Shown: positions 6,538-12,215 of the stretch, in pieces | Layout: every line of letters begins with the position of its first letter | Position numbering within the stretch: position 1 is the first letter of the stretch | NCBI GenBank assembly: GCA_964472195.1 | Contig: CAYYJH010000083.1 | Span: 1 to 12,215, forward strand | Length of the DNA: 12,215 bases | Direction: 5' to 3' | Source: BS750m-G4 sp964472195 | GTDB lineage: Bacteria > Bacteroidota > Ignavibacteria > Tepidaquicellales > Tepidaquicellaceae | The notes under the pieces: generated by a model | Told to the model about the DNA's origin: nothing | Databases searched by the model: none | Seen by the model: only the letters and a program-made list of their open reading frames with translations | Translations under genes and position numbers: made by a program

Positions 6538-7563
6538 ATGCTTGAAAAAATTGAAGAAATAAAAAAGGAAATTCAGGCTGAATCAAACAATGTTGTTGAT
6601 TCAAAATCCCTTGAGATATTTCGTTTAAAATATTTGAGCAGGAAAGGTTTAATTAATGAACTTTTTGAAGATTTTAAAACCATTGACAAGTCTGACAAAG
6701 GGAAAGTAGGAAAATCACTAAATGAATTAAAAAATTTCGCTCAGAATATATTTGAAGATAGGAAAGCAAGATTTGAGAGAAAGGATACAATTAAAGCAGA
6801 CGCTGATTATACTCTACCGGGTAGAACATACAATATCGGAACGAAGCACCTCATTACACAAGCACTTGAAGAAATAACATCGATTTTTGAAAGGATTGGG
6901 TTTGATGTTTACGAGGGATTAGAAATTGAAGACGAATATCACAACTTCGATGCACTGAACACCCCTGATTACCATCCATCACGCGATATGCAGGACACAT
7001 TTTATATTGATAGTGCCGGAAAGGATAAAAGATATTTATTAAGAACCCACACTTCACCAGGACAGATCAGGGTTATGGAGAAACAAAAACCACCTGTCAG
7101 GGTAATTGTCCCAGGAAAATGCTACAGGAATGAAGCAATAAGTTCAAGAAGTTTAGCTGTATTTCACCAGATTGAAGGATTATATGTTGATACAAATGTA
7201 ACATTTAGAGAATTAAAAGGAACTTTAGATTATTTTGCAAAAGAGTTTTTCGGGAAGGATTTGAAGACTAGAATGAGACCGAGTTACTTTCCGTTTACAG
7301 AACCGTCTGGAGAAGTCGATGTTGAGTGTTATTTGTGTAAGGGTAATGGGTGCAGGATTTGTAAACATACTGGCTGGCTAGAGATATTAGGCTGCGGGAT
7401 GGTTGACCCGAATGTGTTTGATATAGTTGGATATGATTCGGAGAAATATACAGGTTATGCTTTTGGTATGGGGATAGAGAGGACGTTGATGATTAAACAC
7501 GGCATTCCGGATATAAGAATGTTTTATGAAAATGACATCAGGTTTTTGAAACAATTCAAATAA
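6538..7563 (+). CDS. pheS: Phenylalanyl-tRNA synthetase alpha subunit
   Basis: This is the catalytic subunit of the alpha2-beta2 enzyme that attaches phenylalanine to tRNA-Phe. The 341-residue protein is full length. Residues 1-85 form the coiled-coil arm that contacts tRNA. The class II core follows: HPSRDMQDTFYI (146-157), motif 2 around GKCYRNEAISSR with FHQIEG, the FTEPSGEVDV substrate-binding stretch, and motif 3 YAFGMGIERTLM (307-318). A CxxC-x4-CxxC knuckle (C264, C267, C272, C275) is present, as in many bacterial PheS proteins. The ATG comes directly after an in-frame TAG and has no Shine-Dalgarno sequence. The partner gene pheT, normally next, is absent from visible sequence because a gap begins 13 bases after the stop. 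Confidence 0.97.
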   Translation: MLEKIEEIKKEIQAESNNVVDSKSLEIFRLKYLSRKGLINELFEDFKTIDKSDKGKVGKSLNELKNFAQNIFEDRKARFERKDTIKADADYTLPGRTYNIGTKHLITQALEEITSIFERIGFDVYEGLEIEDEYHNFDALNTPDYHPSRDMQDTFYIDSAGKDKRYLLRTHTSPGQIRVMEKQKPPVRVIVPGKCYRNEAISSRSLAVFHQIEGLYVDTNVTFRELKGTLDYFAKEFFGKDLKTRMRPSYFPFTEPSGEVDVECYLCKGNGCRICKHTGWLEILGCGMVDPNVFDIVGYDSEKYTGYAFGMGIERTLMIKHGIPDIRMFYENDIRFLKQFK

Positions 7564-7576
7564 TTTTAAAACTAAA

Positions 7577-7676
7577 NNNNNNNNNNNNNNNNNNNNNNNN
7601 NNNNNNNNNNNNNNNNNNNNNNNNNNNNNNNNNNNNNNNNNNNNNNNNNNNNNNNNNNNNNNNNNNNNNNNNNNNN
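7577..7676. other. Assembly gap of 100 N
   Basis: Exactly 100 N characters is a standard placeholder for a gap of unknown size. It lies between pheS and the truncated cyclophilin gene, so it hides at least the cyclophilin start. It may hide pheT (about 2.4 kb in most bacteria) and more. Confidence 0.99.
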
Positions 7677-8117
7677 ATGGGAGATGTAAAAATTAAGTTG
7701 TACCTGGATAAAGCTCCAATTACTGCTGGTAATTTTAAAGATTTGGTTGAGCAAGGATTTTATGACGGGATTATTTTTCATAGGGTAATCGATGGCTTTA
7801 TGATTCAAGGAGGTGATCCTACGGGGACGGGAACAGGTGGTTCTGATAAGGTTATTCCGGATGAGTTCGGGGAAGGTTTGAAGCATAATCGGAAAGGTAT
7901 TTTGTCTATGGCAAACAGTGGACCAAATACTGGTAGGTCACAGTTTTTCATAACTCTTGTTCCAACTCCTCATCTTGATGGCAAACATGCAATATTTGGA
8001 GAAGTTGTTGAGGGAATGGATGTAGTTGAAAAAATTGGTAAAGTTGAAACGGACGCACGAGACAAACCAATTAAGGATGTTGTAATGACTAAAGTTACAA
8101 TGATTGAAGAAGAATAA
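7677..8117 (+). CDS. Cyclophilin-type peptidyl-prolyl cis-trans isomerase, 5' end missing
   Basis: This enzyme catalyses cis-trans isomerisation of proline peptide bonds during protein folding. The visible 146 residues cover nearly the whole domain: FHRVIDGFMIQGGDPTGTGT and SMANSGPNTGRSQFFIT. Active-site residues equivalent to human CypA are R36, F41, M42, Q44, N80, Q89, F91, L100 and H104. The CypA tryptophan (W121) is replaced by H99, as in many bacterial forms, which usually lowers cyclosporin binding. The first visible codon is ATG, but related proteins carry a few residues before the matching MGD(V/I)KIKL strand (for example ...TNMGD). The true start is therefore probably in the gap, and a signal peptide cannot be excluded. 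A strong terminator follows. Confidence 0.93.
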   Translation: MGDVKIKLYLDKAPITAGNFKDLVEQGFYDGIIFHRVIDGFMIQGGDPTGTGTGGSDKVIPDEFGEGLKHNRKGILSMANSGPNTGRSQFFITLVPTPHLDGKHAIFGEVVEGMDVVEKIGKVETDARDKPIKDVVMTKVTMIEEE

Positions 8118-8189
8118 ATTTTCTATGATGAATTTTTGAAAAGTTTACAGGATTTTTGGGTTTTTAAACTATCTACAATTTTGTTTATT

Positions 8190-8230
8190 AACAGTCCCGT
8201 ATGATTTTATACGGGACTGTTTTATTTTAT
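8190..8230 (+). terminator. Strong intrinsic terminator after the cyclophilin gene
   Basis: A perfect 13-base-pair stem joins 8190-8202 (AACAGTCCCGTAT) and 8209-8221 (ATACGGGACTGTT) around the loop GATTTT. It is followed by the T-rich run TTTATTTTATTT. It cleanly separates the housekeeping gene from the regulatory genes downstream. Confidence 0.93.
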
Positions 8231-8300
8231 TTGCGTACTGTATAATATCTAATATTCATTAGTATTGAACTCTCCTTATTTATAATAATTATTTTAAAAG

Positions 8301-8316
8301 TATGACATTTATCATA
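8301..8316. promoter_or_regulatory. Palindrome upstream of the MerR-type gene
   Basis: TATGA (8301-8305) and TCATA (8312-8316) form a dyad with a 6-base spacer. Beyond one mismatch the pairing continues with AAAA (8296-8299) against TTTT (8318-8321). It lies 80-100 bases before the MerR-type gene and could be an operator, but palindromes of A and T arise easily in such DNA. Confidence 0.2.
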
Positions 8317-8344
8317 TTTTTTAAAGTATAGTTTTATTAATTTC

Positions 8345-8356
8345 ATGTAACAACGT
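8345..8356 (+). promoter_or_regulatory. Shared motif copy 1, upstream of the MerR-type gene
   Basis: ATGTAACAACGT lies 40 bases before the start codon. A near-identical motif, ATGTAACAAACGTT, occurs on the minus strand at 8941-8954, downstream of the same gene and ahead of the binding-protein gene. The pair differs by one inserted A. It is a candidate operator, possibly for the MerR-type regulator itself, but weak on statistics alone. Confidence 0.25.
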
Positions 8357-8395
8357 AATTAGTATTTTTAAATATTTAATTTAAAATTAGAAATC

Positions 8396-8839
8396 ATGGA
8401 AATAAACTTTCCGCAGGATGAGCCTATTTTCCCAATAAGGACGGCTGCAGAATTATTAAATATTTCTGTTCATACATTAAGGATGTATGAGAGAGAAGGA
8501 TTAATAATTCCATATCAGAAAGAAACGAGACACAGATTATATTCCAAAATAGATATTGAGAGAATAGAATCTATTAGACGCTCTATAAAACAAGATAAAA
8601 TGAGTATAGCAGGGATTAAAAGAGTTTACTCACTTATCCCTTGCTGGAAATTCAAAGACTGTACAATTGAAAACCGAAAGAATTGTCAGGCTTATAATGG
8701 TAATTCTAAACCATGTTGGTCTTACAGGCATGAGGAAGGTGCCTGTTCCACTAACGATTGCAGAAAATGTGAAGTTTACAATGATTATGGGAATTGCAAG
8801 AACGTTAAGGATTTATTGAAAGAACTCATAGCTGATTAA
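8396..8839 (+). CDS. MerR-type regulator with eight-cysteine 'two-CW' C-terminal domain
   Basis: Residues 12-80 form a MerR-type winged helix-turn-helix: FPIRTAAELLNISVHTLRMY, then EREGLIIPYQKETRHRLYS and a DIERIESI helix, with MSIAGIKRV closing it. The long dimerisation helix of typical MerR proteins is missing. Instead residues 82-134 hold eight cysteines, C83, C89, C97, C107, C117, C122, C125 and C134, in the pattern CW...C...CxAY...PCW...C...CxxCxVY...C. That layout matches the so-called two-CW domain, which I recall from family knowledge; its ligand is not established, and metal, iron-sulfur or redox sensing is inference. No Shine-Dalgarno sequence precedes the ATG. It follows a strong terminator after 165 bases and so has its own promoter. 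It lies upstream of the PhnD-like gene. Confidence 0.85.
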   Translation: MEINFPQDEPIFPIRTAAELLNISVHTLRMYEREGLIIPYQKETRHRLYSKIDIERIESIRRSIKQDKMSIAGIKRVYSLIPCWKFKDCTIENRKNCQAYNGNSKPCWSYRHEEGACSTNDCRKCEVYNDYGNCKNVKDLLKELIAD

Positions 8840-8940
8840 TAGCTTCTTTTGTCTCTTAAATTCTCTATTGTATTAATATCCTGAGATTTGGTATTAAATT
8901 GTCGGTTCGATTTTCTATGTCTGCTTTATTGAAGGAAAAT

Positions 8941-8954
8941 AACGTTTGTTACAT
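8941..8954 (-). promoter_or_regulatory. Shared motif copy 2, upstream of the PhnD-like gene
   Basis: The minus strand reads ATGTAACAAACGTT, matching the copy at 8345-8356 except for one extra A and the last base. It overlaps a small dyad TAAC-GTTT-GTTA (8940-8951). It lies about 115-130 bases before the binding-protein gene, in the 229-base spacer, which otherwise shows no gene or strong structure. Confidence 0.25.
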
Positions 8955-9080
8955 CTTCTCAATTTATTCCTTTCAATTTTTTTATCGGTTACCTACCTTT
9001 CTCATCAATTAATAGTTTTCTAATTACTTTTAGCTGAAAAATATTAAACTATTTAAAAATAATGATTTTTGATTTGGAGA

Positions 9081-10034
9081 ATGAATTACAGTAACAAAAA
9101 AATATTTCAAATTATAGATAGGATAATATGTGTTTTTATTTCATTGAGTTTGGTTGTAATGATTAACTCCGGTTGTATTGATGATAATTCAAACTTACAG
9201 GTTGATTTTTCAAAACGTAGCACTGACACAATAAATATTAACTTAGACAGCAATTCTTCACCTCTTTATATAGCGGTAAGTGCAATGATATCTCCCAAAA
9301 AGACATTCTTATATTATAATCAAATGATTGATTATGTTTCCCAAAAGATCAAACGCAAAATTGTTTTCAAACAAAGAAAAACCTATAAGGAAGTTAATGA
9401 GCTTTTAGAAAATGGAGAACTTGATTTTGCATTCATCTGTTCCGGCGCTTATGTAGATGCTTATGCTGAATTTGGAATTGAAATACTGGCTATACCAATA
9501 GTAAATGGAGAGCCTTTTTATTATTCATATATAATTACAAATATTTCAAATGCGTTTACGACTTTTTATGATTTAAAAAATCATACTTTTGCTTTCACAG
9601 ATCCTTTATCGAACACAGGAAAACTTTATCCTGAATATCTTGTTGCTTCCCAAGGATATTCTGTTGATAGTTATTTTTCAAAGATTGTTTATACTTATGC
9701 ACATGATAATTCAATTTTAGCTGTGAATCGGAATCTTGTCGACGGTGCGAGCGTTGATGGTTTGGTATTTGAATATTTTAAAATGAAAAACCCGGAGACA
9801 GTAAAAAATGTACGTGTTGTTTTAAAGTCTGAACCTTTTGGTATGCCCCCTGTTGTTGTCCGTAAAAATTTAGAAGAGAGTCTTAAAAATAAATTGAGAA
9901 AAGTCTTCCTGAATATGCACAAGAGTGAAGAAGGAAAAGAGATTCTTTCTAACATTAATATAGATCGATTTGAATTGGGAAATGATCAGAACTACGATTC
10001 GATTCGTAAGATGAAAAATTCTCTCAAGAAATAA
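9081..10034 (+). CDS. PhnD-like periplasmic binding protein, probable lipoprotein
   Basis: The N-terminus has a basic stretch and a hydrophobic run (CVFISLSLVVMINSGC) ending in a cysteine, so it is likely a lipoprotein, although asparagine at -3 of the lipobox is unusual. From about residue 50 it follows the phosphate/phosphite/phosphonate-binding fold (PhnD family): PLYIAVSAMISPKKTFLYYNQ, the DYVSQKI helix, ELLENGELDFAFICSGAYV, FAFTDPLSNTGKLYPEYL and VDGASVDGLVFEY. No permease or ATPase gene is visible, while a histidine kinase and response regulator follow after a gap. This fits a sensor receptor, as in TtrS-type kinases whose input domain is PhnD-like, better than an importer; this is inference. 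I chose ATG at 9081; an in-frame TTG at 9069 would add MIWR, and GGAG at 9076-9079 is too close to 9081 to decide. Confidence 0.85.
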   Translation: MNYSNKKIFQIIDRIICVFISLSLVVMINSGCIDDNSNLQVDFSKRSTDTININLDSNSSPLYIAVSAMISPKKTFLYYNQMIDYVSQKIKRKIVFKQRKTYKEVNELLENGELDFAFICSGAYVDAYAEFGIEILAIPIVNGEPFYYSYIITNISNAFTTFYDLKNHTFAFTDPLSNTGKLYPEYLVASQGYSVDSYFSKIVYTYAHDNSILAVNRNLVDGASVDGLVFEYFKMKNPETVKNVRVVLKSEPFGMPPVVVRKNLEESLKNKLRKVFLNMHKSEEGKEILSNINIDRFELGNDQNYDSIRKMKNSLKK

Positions 10035-10037
10035 TAC

Positions 10038-10137
10038 NNNNNNNNNNNNNNNNNNNNNNNNNNNNNNNNNNNNNNNNNNNNNNNNNNNNNNNNNNNNNNN
10101 NNNNNNNNNNNNNNNNNNNNNNNNNNNNNNNNNNNNN
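10038..10137. other. Assembly gap of 100 N
   Basis: This is a second placeholder of exactly 100 N, starting three bases after the stop of the PhnD-like gene. It hides the N-terminus of the histidine kinase. A first membrane helix and most of a periplasmic domain would need about 400-600 bases, so the real gap is probably larger than drawn, or the contigs are not neighbours. Confidence 0.99.
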
Positions 10138-11289
10138 GCTCACACATTTCAAGACGGATTTCCAGTGATGTTATCGAATGCTAATTTGTTGAGAAATAAT
10201 GAAGAAGAGTACAGAATACAAGAAATCTCTGATGGTGAAGAAACGTATCTCGATATAGCATTTCCAATATTAGAAAACCAGATTGGAACAGTAAGGGTCG
10301 GAATGAAAGAAAAATATTTAACACAGCAGGTCAGACAGGTTACATACGTGATGGTAGCAATGGTTTTAACTTTTTTAACAGTAGGAATAATCGGTTCATT
10401 TATCTATGCTAAATATATAACAAAACCAATCTCAAAAATAGTCCAGGTTGCTGATTCATTTGAACCCGATAGATCTATTGTACCTAAGATAAAGATAAAA
10501 AATCGTGATGAAATTGGTTATTTATCACAGAAGTTCAATCAAATGTTTAAACGTCTGGTAAAGTCTGAGGAAGAAAAAAACAAAACATTTGATGCACTAT
10601 TAGAAAATGAAAAACTTGCTTCAATTGGAAAGGTTGCTTCGGGAGTTGCTCATGAAATAAATAATCCCCTTGATGGTATGCAAAACTGCTTGAATAGATT
10701 GAAAAAAAATCCTGAAAACCTTAAGCAGAGTATTGCTTATTTAAATTTACTAGAAAATGCTTTAAAGAGAATTAACAGAGTTACTGGACAGCTTCTTGAT
10801 TTTTCAAGAAGGGAAGATTTATTATTTCGATCAACAAATCTTAATGAACTGATAAAGGACATAATACCGCTTGTACAATACAGTATAGTGAAAAGTAAAA
10901 TAAAACTTAAAACTAATTTCGACAAAATGCTCCCGAATATTTTTGGCGATGCAGATAGGCTCCAACAGGTTTTTTTAAATTTATTGCTAAATTCAATTGA
11001 TGCAATGCCCAACGGCGGTGAACTAATCCTAAAAACATATTCTGTCAATGGATATGCGAATATAGAAATCACCGATACAGGTAGTGGTATTGAAGAAAGT
11101 GATCTTAAAAAAATTTTTGAACCTTTTTACACAACAAAACAAACTGGAAAAGGAACAGGTTTAGGGCTTACTGTTTCGCTCAATATTGTTAAAGAACATA
11201 ATGGCGAAATTCTGATAAAGACTCATGGCAAAAAGAACACTACGTTTTTATGCAGTTTTCCAGTAGAAACAGTTAGCGATATAATTTAA
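10138..11289 (+). CDS. Sensor histidine kinase, N-terminus missing in gap
   Basis: The frame is open from the first base after the gap, giving 383 visible residues. Residues 1-60 are the end of an extracytoplasmic sensor domain of Cache-like look (AHTFQDGFP, then ISDGEETYLDIAFPILENQIG). A membrane helix covers about 70-90, followed by a HAMP linker (about 92-145). The dimerisation domain has the phosphoacceptor H172 in GVAHEINNPLDG. The ATPase domain shows the N box (NLLLNSIDAM), G1 (DTGSGI), F box (FEPFYTTK) and G2 (GTGLGL), so the kinase core is complete. H-E-I-N-N-P is typical of NtrB-like kinases that pair with sigma-54 regulators, and one follows after 64 bases. An internal ATG at 10165 is not the start. 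The signal is unknown. Confidence 0.94.
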   Translation, partial: AHTFQDGFPVMLSNANLLRNNEEEYRIQEISDGEETYLDIAFPILENQIGTVRVGMKEKYLTQQVRQVTYVMVAMVLTFLTVGIIGSFIYAKYITKPISKIVQVADSFEPDRSIVPKIKIKNRDEIGYLSQKFNQMFKRLVKSEEEKNKTFDALLENEKLASIGKVASGVAHEINNPLDGMQNCLNRLKKNPENLKQSIAYLNLLENALKRINRVTGQLLDFSRREDLLFRSTNLNELIKDIIPLVQYSIVKSKIKLKTNFDKMLPNIFGDADRLQQVFLNLLLNSIDAMPNGGELILKTYSVNGYANIEITDTGSGIEESDLKKIFEPFYTTKQTGKGTGLGLTVSLNIVKEHNGEILIKTHGKKNTTFLCSFPVETVSDII

Positions 11290-11353
11290 TCAATAATTAA
11301 TGTTATATGCATCGTAAAGATTATAACAGAAATTCTTGGTTACTATTTAATAA

Positions 11354-12215
11354 ATGAAGTATTCAAACATGAAAGTATTAATTGTAGAAGACGAAGAAAT
11401 CAAACGTGTCTCACTCAGAGATGATCTCAAGGATGCTGGTTATGACACAAGAGCTGTCGAGCTTCCTAATGCTGCACTAGATATTATAAAGAAAGAAAGG
11501 TTTGATGTAGTTGTGACCGACTTAAGGATGCCTCAAATGGATGGAATTGAATTATTTAAAAGAATAAAGACCATTCATTCTGATATTCTTGTAATAATGA
11601 TTACAGCATATGCCTCAGTCGAAACAGCGGTTGAAGCAATGAAGCTTGGTGCTTATGATTATTTAGTAAAACCTTTTTCGAATGAAGAGTTGATACTAAT
11701 TCTTAAAAGGATCGAAGAATACAATAATATCGTTTCTCAGAGAGAGGTTTTCAAAGAAGAGAATATAAGGCTCAAAGATAAATTAAAAGGAAAGTACAGC
11801 TTTGATAATATAATTGGTAAAAGCGATAAAATGCAGGAACTGTACGAGCTGCTGGAGGTGGTATCACCTTCTGACAGTACGGTTTTAATTTATGGTGAAA
11901 CCGGGACTGGAAAAGAAATCGTAGCAAGCGCTATTCATTACAATAGTCACCGCAGGAAAAAGCCCTTCATAAAGGTAAGTTGTGCAACGCTTTCAAGAGA
12001 ACTTCTTGAGAGTGAACTTTTTGGACATGAGATAGGGGCATTTACTGGTGCCAGCAGGGAAAAAAGAGGAAGGTTTGAACTCGCAGATAAAGGGACACTC
12101 TTTTTAGATGAAGTTGATGATATTCAAACGGACCTTCAAGTCAAACTGTTGCGTGTCTTACAGGAAAAAGAATTTGAAAGAGTTGGCGGAACAAAATTAA
12201 TAAAAACAAACGTGA
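11354..12215 (+). CDS. NtrC-type sigma-54 response regulator, cut by window end
   Basis: The gene runs off the right edge; 287 residues are visible. The receiver domain (about 6-125) has the acidic pair E12/D13, phosphoacceptor D56 in VVVTDLRMPQMDG, and the conserved K in YLVKPF. The AAA+ domain begins near 150 (FDNIIGKSDKMQEL) with Walker A GETGTGKE from residue 181, the sigma-54 contact loop GAFTGA at 12035-12052 and Walker B LFLDEVDD. The GAFTGA loop shows that it activates sigma-54 promoters. The remaining AAA+ part and the expected Fis-type DNA-binding domain lie outside the window. A second ATG at 11369 (MKVLIVEDEE) is an equally good start; neither has a clear ribosome binding site. 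The upstream kinase is its likely partner. Confidence 0.95.
   Translation, partial: MKYSNMKVLIVEDEEIKRVSLRDDLKDAGYDTRAVELPNAALDIIKKERFDVVVTDLRMPQMDGIELFKRIKTIHSDILVIMITAYASVETAVEAMKLGAYDYLVKPFSNEELILILKRIEEYNNIVSQREVFKEENIRLKDKLKGKYSFDNIIGKSDKMQELYELLEVVSPSDSTVLIYGETGTGKEIVASAIHYNSHRRKKPFIKVSCATLSRELLESELFGHEIGAFTGASREKRGRFELADKGTLFLDEVDDIQTDLQVKLLRVLQEKEFERVGGTKLIKTNV

Noticed and set aside
6854..7057. Minus-strand open frame of 67 codons
   Set aside because: It is antisense to the pheS catalytic core.
7572..7886. Minus-strand frame running through the N gap
   Set aside because: A third of it is N, and the rest is antisense to the cyclophilin gene.
8888..8903. Possible sigma-54 promoter TTGGTATTAAATTGTC
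   Set aside because: GG and the TTG element are one base out of register, and the base pair expected at -12 is TC rather than GC.
9695..9955. Minus-strand open frame of 86 codons
   Set aside because: It is antisense to the PhnD-like gene and has no family resemblance.
9081..10034. Phosphonate import system
   Set aside because: Only the binding protein is visible; no PhnC-like ATPase or PhnE-like permease is present, and the neighbours are regulatory.
10165..10167. Histidine kinase start at the ATG at 10165
   Set aside because: The frame is open from the gap edge, with sensor-domain sequence (AHTFQDGFP) before it and a single membrane helix after; the methionine is internal.
10737..11072. 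Minus-strand open frame of 111 codons
   Set aside because: It is antisense to the histidine kinase dimerisation and ATPase domains.
1..12215. CRISPR array, insertion sequence or prophage
   Set aside because: No regularly spaced repeats, transposase, integrase or terminal inverted repeats are seen.

Overview
The window is AT-rich (roughly one third G+C by eye). The organism looks like a member of the Bacteroidota/Chlorobiota/Ignavibacteriota assemblage, most likely Ignavibacteria-like. The grounds are the Bacteroidota-type GlmU-like nucleotidyltransferase (degenerate N-terminus, left-handed beta-helix), weak or absent Shine-Dalgarno sequences before many genes, a signal peptide ending in ...ALSQ, and a sigma-54 two-component system with a PhnD-like lipoprotein. 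This placement is inference from gene character, not from a search. Two 100-base runs of N (7577-7676 and 10038-10137) are scaffold placeholders, so the window is three contigs and order across the gaps is not proven.

Left contig (1-7576): a possible divergent gene start on the minus strand at the very edge, then rpmE (L31, zinc-binding form) with a strong terminator, a TTG-started GlmU-like sugar nucleotidyltransferase, and tRNA-Val(GAC). After these come a secreted protein of unknown function and the classic translation cluster thrS-infC-rpmI-rplT-pheS. The infC gene starts at 5189 with an AUU codon, as in E. coli. The first in-frame ATG, at 5303, lies inside the conserved N-terminal domain. 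A two-helix structure sits between rpmI and rplT and a terminator-like hairpin between rplT and pheS. pheT, the usual partner of pheS, is not seen and would fall in the first gap.

Middle contig (7677-10037): a cyclophilin-type peptidyl-prolyl isomerase missing its first residues, closed by a 13-bp-stem terminator. It is followed by a MerR-type regulator with an eight-cysteine tail of the 'two-CW' kind, and a PhnD-like periplasmic binding lipoprotein with no transporter genes beside it.

Right contig (10138-12215): a sensor histidine kinase lacking its N-terminus and, 64 bases downstream, an NtrC-type sigma-54 response regulator that runs off the window end. If the contigs are truly adjacent, the MerR regulator, binding lipoprotein, kinase and response regulator would form a signalling locus in which the PhnD-like lipoprotein may be the ligand receptor rather than part of an importer. 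A similar sequence motif occurs in inverted orientation on both sides of the MerR gene and is a weak operator candidate.
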